A DNA stretch of 57,439 nt, taken from NCBI GenBank assembly GCA_947063875.1, contig CAMSTY010000016.1:1-57439 (forward strand), written 5' to 3'. The DNA comes from an uncultured bacterium. GTDB taxonomy: Bacteria; Bacillota; Clostridia; Lachnospirales; Lachnospiraceae. Below, one piece after another: positions 53,270 through 57,439 of this stretch. Position numbers and translations under genes: made by a program. A model generated the notes under the pieces. That model did no database searches and was not told where the DNA came from. It was given only the letters and a program-made list of their open reading frames with translations. Numbering within the stretch: position 1 is the stretch's first letter; every line of letters starts with the position of its first letter.

Positions 53270-54123
53270 TCTGTAAGTCCCTCCAGGCACAAAAATGCCG
53301 CCAGATTCCCTCTCTCCGTCCCGGAAAAGCGGTGGGAAAACAGCAATTGCGGATTACAGTGAGTGCAGATATCCGTCACATGGATATGCTCCTCCAAAAC
53401 TCCTGCTTCCAGAAAAACCATTTGATTGGCCCGCCAGAGATCCAGCTGATACTTTCCGTTTTCTTTTCTGTAATACAGCTGCGGCTCATCCGTACAGCCA
53501 AACGCTTCCCCGAAAGCCTCTGCCACCTCTTCCCCCACCTCAAAACAATCCTGGCATATGCTGGGGCCTATACAGGCGATCACATCCTTTGCCTCTGTCC
53601 CATACTCTTTTTGCATGGCATCCAGGGTTGCCTTTCCCATCCGGTTCACGGTTCCTCTCCATCCCGAATGGGACAGCCCGATCGCGTTATGGACCGGGTC
53701 CAGGAGATACAGCGGCACACAGTCCGCATAAAAGGTTACCAGGGTCATCCCCGGCACATTCGTAACCAACCCGTCCACATTCTGATAATCCCGTTCCCGG
53801 AAAATGCCTTTTCCGGCGTCCTGTTCTGTCACCACACGCACATTTGTGGTATGCGTCTGCCAGGACAGGACCATCCGGTTAAGGTCTTCCCCCAGGACTT
53901 CTGCCATTCTCCGATAATTTTCCATTACATGTTCCGGATTGTCTCCTCTGGTAAACGTGAAATTCATGGAGGCGAATTTCCCTTCACTGACCCCGCCCAG
54001 CCTGGTCGAAAATCCATGGCTGACCATCCTGGTTTCTGACAACGCCGGAAACTCCATCCAGACAACCCCGTTCTTTTCTTTGATATTCAGTTTTTCTCTT
54101 CCCTCTTTGCGCACCCACTCCAT
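53266..54123 (-). CDS. pgeF: Peptidoglycan editing factor PgeF (DUF152/laccase-fold)
   Basis: Removes wrongly incorporated L-serine-containing peptides from peptidoglycan precursors, by family knowledge. 285 residues from ATG 54123; GGGAGGGG lies 6 bases upstream. Zinc ligands are H91 (WQTH), C135 (YADCVP) and H152 (LSHSGWRGT), all intact. SHGFSTRLGGVSEG (35-48) is the other hallmark. It is followed by the P-loop kinase in a 4-base overlap. Confidence 0.93.
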   Translation of the reverse strand: MEWVRKEGREKLNIKEKNGVVWMEFPALSETRMVSHGFSTRLGGVSEGKFASMNFTFTRGDNPEHVMENYRRMAEVLGEDLNRMVLSWQTHTTNVRVVTEQDAGKGIFRERDYQNVDGLVTNVPGMTLVTFYADCVPLYLLDPVHNAIGLSHSGWRGTVNRMGKATLDAMQKEYGTEAKDVIACIGPSICQDCFEVGEEVAEAFGEAFGCTDEPQLYYRKENGKYQLDLWRANQMVFLEAGVLEEHIHVTDICTHCNPQLLFSHRFSGTERGNLAAFLCLEGLTE

Positions 54124-54166
54124 ATCGTCCCCTCCCTTTATCTGTCCCGTTTCTAATATGGCAAGT

Positions 54167-54517
54167 TTAAAAAGCATCCTGAATCCAGCAAATCCTATCT
54201 CCCAAAATACTCACGACATCAAACCGGCATGGGATATCCCCATACCGGTGGCTATACAGATAGTATTGTGCTGTCCTGTAAATGTGATGCTGCTTTGCCG
54301 CGGTCACTGCTTCTGCCGGATCTCCCAATCTCGAGTCTTTGCGGTATTTCACCTCAACAAAAATCAGAAAATCTCCGTCACGGCCGATCAAATCAATCTC
54401 TCCTGTGCGGTCATGATAATTTCTCTCCAGAATCCGGACTCCCCTGCTCTGCAGATAATCTGCCGCCAGCGTCTCATAATGCTTCCCTAGGCGGCGCTTA
54501 TTCTGATCTTCCTTCAT
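54167..54517 (-). CDS. YraN/UPF0102 family nuclease-like protein
   Basis: A 116-residue protein of the UPF0102 family, with the PD-(D/E)XK-type pattern E40, D42 and the E55-V56-K57 motif (TGEIDLI and FVEVKYR). Nuclease activity is inferred from fold only. It overlaps the end of rnhB (4 bases), the usual rnhB-yraN pair. Confidence 0.92.
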   Translation of the reverse strand: MKEDQNKRRLGKHYETLAADYLQSRGVRILERNYHDRTGEIDLIGRDGDFLIFVEVKYRKDSRLGDPAEAVTAAKQHHIYRTAQYYLYSHRYGDIPCRFDVVSILGDRICWIQDAF

Positions 54518-55188
54518 CCATTATCCTCATTAGGCTCTTTTTCCTGCGAGCCGGTAAACTTCCCGATAAATGTCTTCCTATGAATCGGGCAGGCGCCATA
54601 CTTTTTTATGGCAGCAATATGAACTGCCGTCCCATAGCCTTTATGCTTTGCAAAACCATATTCCGGGTACTGCTTATCGTATTCCGTCATCAGATGATCC
54701 CTGGTCACCTTCGCCATAATGCTGGCGGCAGCAATAGATACGCTTTTTGCATCCCCTTTTATGATCTTCACCTGTTTTGTCTCCACGTCCGGAATCAAGA
54801 CCGCATCATTCAGCAGCAGATCCGGCGGCACAGAAAGTCCTGCTATGGCATTTCTCATGGCTTCATAAGTCGCCTGCAATATGTTGATCTTATCTATCAC
54901 ATCTACGTCTGCAATCCCGACATTCCAGGCGACTGCCTTTTCTTTGATTTCCGAAAACAGCTCTTCCCGACGTTTTTCAGAAAGTTTTTTGGAATCATTG
55001 AGATACAAAATCTCACAGTCTTTTGGCAGAATCACCGCACCGGCCACCACCGGACCGGCCAGCGGGCCTCTGCCGGCTTCATCGATTCCGCAGATTGCCC
55101 GGCAGGAAGAATATAACTTTTCATATTCTCTCATCTGCTCCAGCCGGGTCCGTTCTGCGGCCAGCTTCTCTTCCGTCAATTTTCTCAC
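54514..55188 (-). CDS. rnhB: Ribonuclease HII
   Basis: Removes ribonucleotides from DNA and RNA primers. The 224 residues show GIDEAGRGPLAGPV (34-47) with catalytic D36-E37 and a later Asp in LLNDAVLIP. An N-terminal extension of about 30 residues is charged and helical. Overlaps yraN; 66 bases after ylqF. Confidence 0.96.
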   Translation of the reverse strand: MRKLTEEKLAAERTRLEQMREYEKLYSSCRAICGIDEAGRGPLAGPVVAGAVILPKDCEILYLNDSKKLSEKRREELFSEIKEKAVAWNVGIADVDVIDKINILQATYEAMRNAIAGLSVPPDLLLNDAVLIPDVETKQVKIIKGDAKSVSIAAASIMAKVTRDHLMTEYDKQYPEYGFAKHKGYGTAVHIAAIKKYGACPIHRKTFIGKFTGSQEKEPNEDNG

Positions 55189-55254
55189 TGCAAATTCTCC
55201 TCCTGCGCCCTCTTTTCTATCTGCCAGCCAGCTTTTTTTCGTGTTATCCTTTTA

Positions 55255-56115
55255 TCAGCCGGCTTTGTCCTCAGGGATTTCCAGGGTCAGTCTTCCCAGC
55301 TTTCCGCTGCGGAAATCGTCAATCAGAATACCGGCAGCCTTGGATATATCCGGCTCGCCGCCCTTCATCAGACATGCGCGAATCCGGGCGATCTGCAGCA
55401 GCATCGCATAAGGTTCTTTTTCTTCTGCGTCCTCAATGCCATAGCGCTCACAAAGCATCCCCGGATAACGCCTCTGCAGAAGCTTCAGCATCTCCATGGC
55501 CAGTTCATCCCGGTTGAGAATTTCATCGTTGATGGTCCCTAACATCGCAAGCATCAATCCCACCTGCTGATCCTCAAAACGGGGCCACAAAATTCCTGGC
55601 GTGTCTAGAAGCTCCAGGGTTTTATTCAGGCGAATCCACTGATTGCCTTTTGTCACGCCTGGTTTATTCCCCGTCCGGGTGCATGCCTTTTTGGCAAAGG
55701 AATTGATAAATGTGGATTTCCCGACATTCGGAATCCCAACTACCATCGCACGAACCGGGCGATTCAGAATCCCTCTTCTGCGGTCCCGCTCAAGCTTCTC
55801 CCTGCACGCTTCCTGAACAACGCCGTTGATCTTATTGATTCCGGAGCCGCTTTTGGAATTCACCTCCACCACAAAGAATCCCTTATTCCGGAACCATTCT
55901 TTCCAGAAAGCATTTTCTCTTTCGCCTGCCAGATCTGATTTGTTCAAAAGAATCAGCCTCGCCTTCCCCTTCCCCAGCTCGTCAATATCCGGGTTTCTGC
56001 TGGCAAGCGGCGCACGCGCATCAACGAGTTCAATCACCAGATCAATCAGTTTCATATCCTCTTTCATGGCGCGTTTTGCTTTCGTCATATGCCCGGGATA
56101 CCATTGTATATTCAA
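55255..56115 (-). CDS. ylqF: Ribosome biogenesis GTPase YlqF (RbgA)
   Basis: Circularly permuted GTPase for 50S maturation. NKSD (G4, about 59-62) precedes GIPNVGKST (G1, about 124-132). With TTG start at 56113-56115 it is 286 residues and begins MNIQWYPGHM, the family N-terminus, with AGGAGGGA about 8 bases upstream. A longer frame to 56196 would add about 27 residues with no family support. Confidence 0.95.
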   Translation of the reverse strand: MNIQWYPGHMTKAKRAMKEDMKLIDLVIELVDARAPLASRNPDIDELGKGKARLILLNKSDLAGERENAFWKEWFRNKGFFVVEVNSKSGSGINKINGVVQEACREKLERDRRRGILNRPVRAMVVGIPNVGKSTFINSFAKKACTRTGNKPGVTKGNQWIRLNKTLELLDTPGILWPRFEDQQVGLMLAMLGTINDEILNRDELAMEMLKLLQRRYPGMLCERYGIEDAEEKEPYAMLLQIARIRACLMKGGEPDISKAAGILIDDFRSGKLGRLTLEIPEDKAG

Positions 56116-56144
56116 ATAAATTTCCCTCCTGTTTCTTAATTGGA

Positions 56145-56732
56145 TCAATGCGAAAAGATCGGACCGATATCCATCAACGGATGGATGCGAAACCATACTT
56201 TTCCAAGAATCTGCTGTCTTTTTACGTTTCCCACATTGACGAAGCGGCTGTCTTCGCTGCTGTCCCGATTGTCCCCGAGAAGAAAATACTCGTCTTCTGC
56301 CAACTCAATCGGATTTTCTGCCAGGCCTGCCAGGGATACCCGTTCCAGCTCATCCGCCGCCTCCAGACGCTCGCCGTCAATATATACATACCCGCCCTGA
56401 ATCTGCACTACCTCTCCGGGAAGCCCGATTACGCGTTTCACATTGCTCTTTTTATCTTCCCGTTCAAATACCACCACATCCAGACGTTCCGGCTTTTTGA
56501 AATCGTAAATCAGTTTATTCATCAAAACTACGTCTTCTGAATTTAAAAGCGGCGTCATAGACTGACCCGCTATCACAATCTGTACGCCAAACGAATGCAG
56601 TACAAACCAGGCGAATGCCAGTACCACCGTGACATCCACCACCCAACTCATAAAAACACGAACCGGGCTCGTATCTTCTCTATTATAAAACTCCACGTAT
56701 TCTACCTCATCTATATAAACGGAAACGTCCAT
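56145..56732 (-). CDS. lepB: Signal peptidase I
   Basis: Cleaves signal peptides at the outer membrane face. The 195 residues have an N-terminal transmembrane segment (about 29-50), catalytic Ser58 (GQSMTP) and Lys99 (NVKRVIG), and the box GDNRDSSEDSR. A 28-residue N-terminal acidic extension precedes the helix. It lies between ylqF and the rplS terminator. Confidence 0.96.
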   Translation of the reverse strand: MDVSVYIDEVEYVEFYNREDTSPVRVFMSWVVDVTVVLAFAWFVLHSFGVQIVIAGQSMTPLLNSEDVVLMNKLIYDFKKPERLDVVVFEREDKKSNVKRVIGLPGEVVQIQGGYVYIDGERLEAADELERVSLAGLAENPIELAEDEYFLLGDNRDSSEDSRFVNVGNVKRQQILGKVWFRIHPLMDIGPIFSH

Positions 56733-56800
56733 TCCGGGAAATTGCCTCTGTCCACTGAGGATACCTTCTGTTGATAAAAAACAAAGATATCCTGGAAAAA

Positions 56801-56826
56801 ACTAAGGGACAATTTGCATTGTCCCC
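56801..56826 (-). terminator. Terminator after rplS
   Basis: Arms GGGACAAT and ATTGTCCC (8 base pairs, TTGC loop) followed on the minus strand by TTAGTTTTTT. It should isolate rplS from lepB. Confidence 0.8.
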
Positions 56827-56838
56827 TCGTCTGCCTCA

Positions 56839-57186
56839 TCACTTTACCAGTTCTTTGACCTTAGCCGCCTTACCTACACGATCTCTCAGGTAATTCAGTT
56901 TTGCACGTCTCACTTTACCTCTCCGGACAACCTCAATATTATCCACAAACGGAGAATGTACCGGCCATGTCTTCTCGACACCGATACCGTTAGAATTCTT
57001 CCGGACCGTAAAGGTCTCGCGGGCGCCGCCGTTCTGCCTCTTAATCACGGTTCCTTCAAACACCTGGATTCTCTCGCGGTTTCCCTCTTTGATCTTGTTG
57101 TACACCCGAACGGTGTCGCCTACGTGGAATTCCGGTACAGAAGCTTTCAGCTGTTCGTCTTCAATCTTTTTGATGATATCGTTCAT
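56839..57186 (-). CDS. rplS: 50S ribosomal protein L19
   Basis: L19 sits at the 30S-50S interface. The 115 residues from ATG 57186 hold [26 protein letters not shown] and the terminal basic [15 protein letters not shown] about 10 bases upstream fixes the start; a longer frame to 57249 is not supported. The trmD-rplS order is standard. Confidence 0.97.
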   Translation of the reverse strand: MNDIIKKIEDEQLKASVPEFHVGDTVRVYNKIKEGNRERIQVFEGTVIKRQNGGARETFTVRKNSNGIGVEKTWPVHSPFVDNIEVVRRGKVRRAKLNYLRDRVGKAAKVKELVK

Positions 57187-57276
57187 GTTGTGTGAACCTC
57201 CTTCATATGTTTGATGTTCTTTAATGCTTTTGGGGCAACAGAGGACCATCTCTTTTTCTTCGTCACAACGAATTTG

Positions 57277-57305
57277 ATATTAACATAATTTTCTTATAAT
57301 TGCAA
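57277..57305 (-). promoter_or_regulatory. Sigma-A promoter of rplS
   Basis: TTGCAA (57300-57305), 17-base spacer, TAATAT (57277-57282) on the minus strand. Its leader of about 85 bases holds two short hairpins, TTCGT/ACGAA at about 57259-57272 and AGAG/CTCT further in, in the place where L19-leader regulatory RNAs occur in Firmicutes. I cannot confirm one. Confidence 0.7.
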
Positions 57306-57335
57306 GGGGTTTTCGCCGGCTGTCCGCAAAAAATG

Positions 57336-57439
57336 TCATTCTGCGTTTTCCTCTCCCAGCTTTTTGAGGAATTCTTTTTCTTTTTCCGTCAGCCTGGCGT
57401 CTGAAAGCAGATCCGGCCTTCTCTCAAAAGTCCGGCGAA
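57336..57439 (-). CDS. trmD: tRNA (guanine-N1)-methyltransferase TrmD (C-terminal fragment)
   Basis: The last 34 codons before the window edge. They read RRTFERRPDLLSDARLTEKE and then a charged tail ending in NAE and TGA; RRPDLL is the TrmD C-terminal signature. TrmD methylates G37 N1 of tRNA. Its position before rplS fits the family order. Confidence 0.85.
   Translation of the reverse strand, partial: RRTFERRPDLLSDARLTEKEKEFLKKLGEENAE

Noticed and set aside
1-57439. Prophage, insertion sequence, CRISPR, tRNA or toxin-antitoxin genes
   Set aside because: I looked on both strands and saw no transposase, integrase, repeat-spacer pattern or cloverleaf I could support.

Overview
This window looks like a chromosomal stretch of an endospore-forming Clostridium relative, most likely Lachnospiraceae. 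That placement is an inference. It rests on sporulation genes (spoIVA, yqfC, yqfD, a BofC-like protein), a PPi-type phosphofructokinase, a full Liv amino-acid transporter, Firmicutes-type gene order (trmD-rplS-lepB-ylqF-rnhB-yraN; DUF512-der-plsY-gpsA) and strong AGGAGG ribosome-binding sites. Nearly every gene lies on the minus strand. The only plus-strand genes I accept are a LacI-family regulator and a long PRPP-synthetase-like gene. I see no rRNA, tRNA, CRISPR array, insertion sequence, prophage or recognisable defence island.

Layout, left to right (minus-strand transcription therefore runs right to left). 1-5.8 kb: cell shape and division operon radC-mreC-mreD-pbp2-minC-minD, without mreB. 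5.9-14.2 kb: tRNA modification and mismatch repair (miaB-mutS-mutL-miaA) ending in a PLP-fold Met-gamma-lyase-family protein. 14.2-14.55 kb: a gene-free region with divergent promoters, a central palindrome and a leader hairpin. 14.5-25.5 kb: one long same-strand run, rpsU, yqfC-yqfD-phoH-ybeY-DUF3048, a BofC-like protein, two flavoproteins, then proB-DUF896-formyl-THF cyclo-ligase-proA. 25.6-28.4 kb: alaS with a 48-residue membrane protein upstream. 28.5-35.4 kb: an ABC-importer/GH32 operon with a divergent LacI regulator and two paired operators, probably for sucrose or fructo-oligosaccharide uptake. 35.4-39.9 kb: an LprI-domain membrane protein, rnhA, a beta-CASP metallo-beta-lactamase-fold nuclease and spoIVA. 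40-46.8 kb: a small HD hydrolase, PPi-phosphofructokinase and livJ/livHMGF. 46.9-51.3 kb: DUF512-der-plsY-gpsA. 51.5-52.7 kb: the PRPP-synthetase-like gene. 52.7-57.4 kb: trmD end, rplS, lepB, ylqF, rnhB, yraN, pgeF and a small P-loop kinase.

Most of the window is housekeeping, and I found no gene cluster I would call a clearly new system. The items most worth a second look are: the paired tandem operators at the sugar operon; the divergent promoter pair whose rightward member would transcribe antisense to proA; the mre locus with no mreB next to an unusually long PBP2; the small membrane protein ahead of alaS; and several poorly understood small genes (LprI-domain protein, HD hydrolase paired with PPi-PFK).
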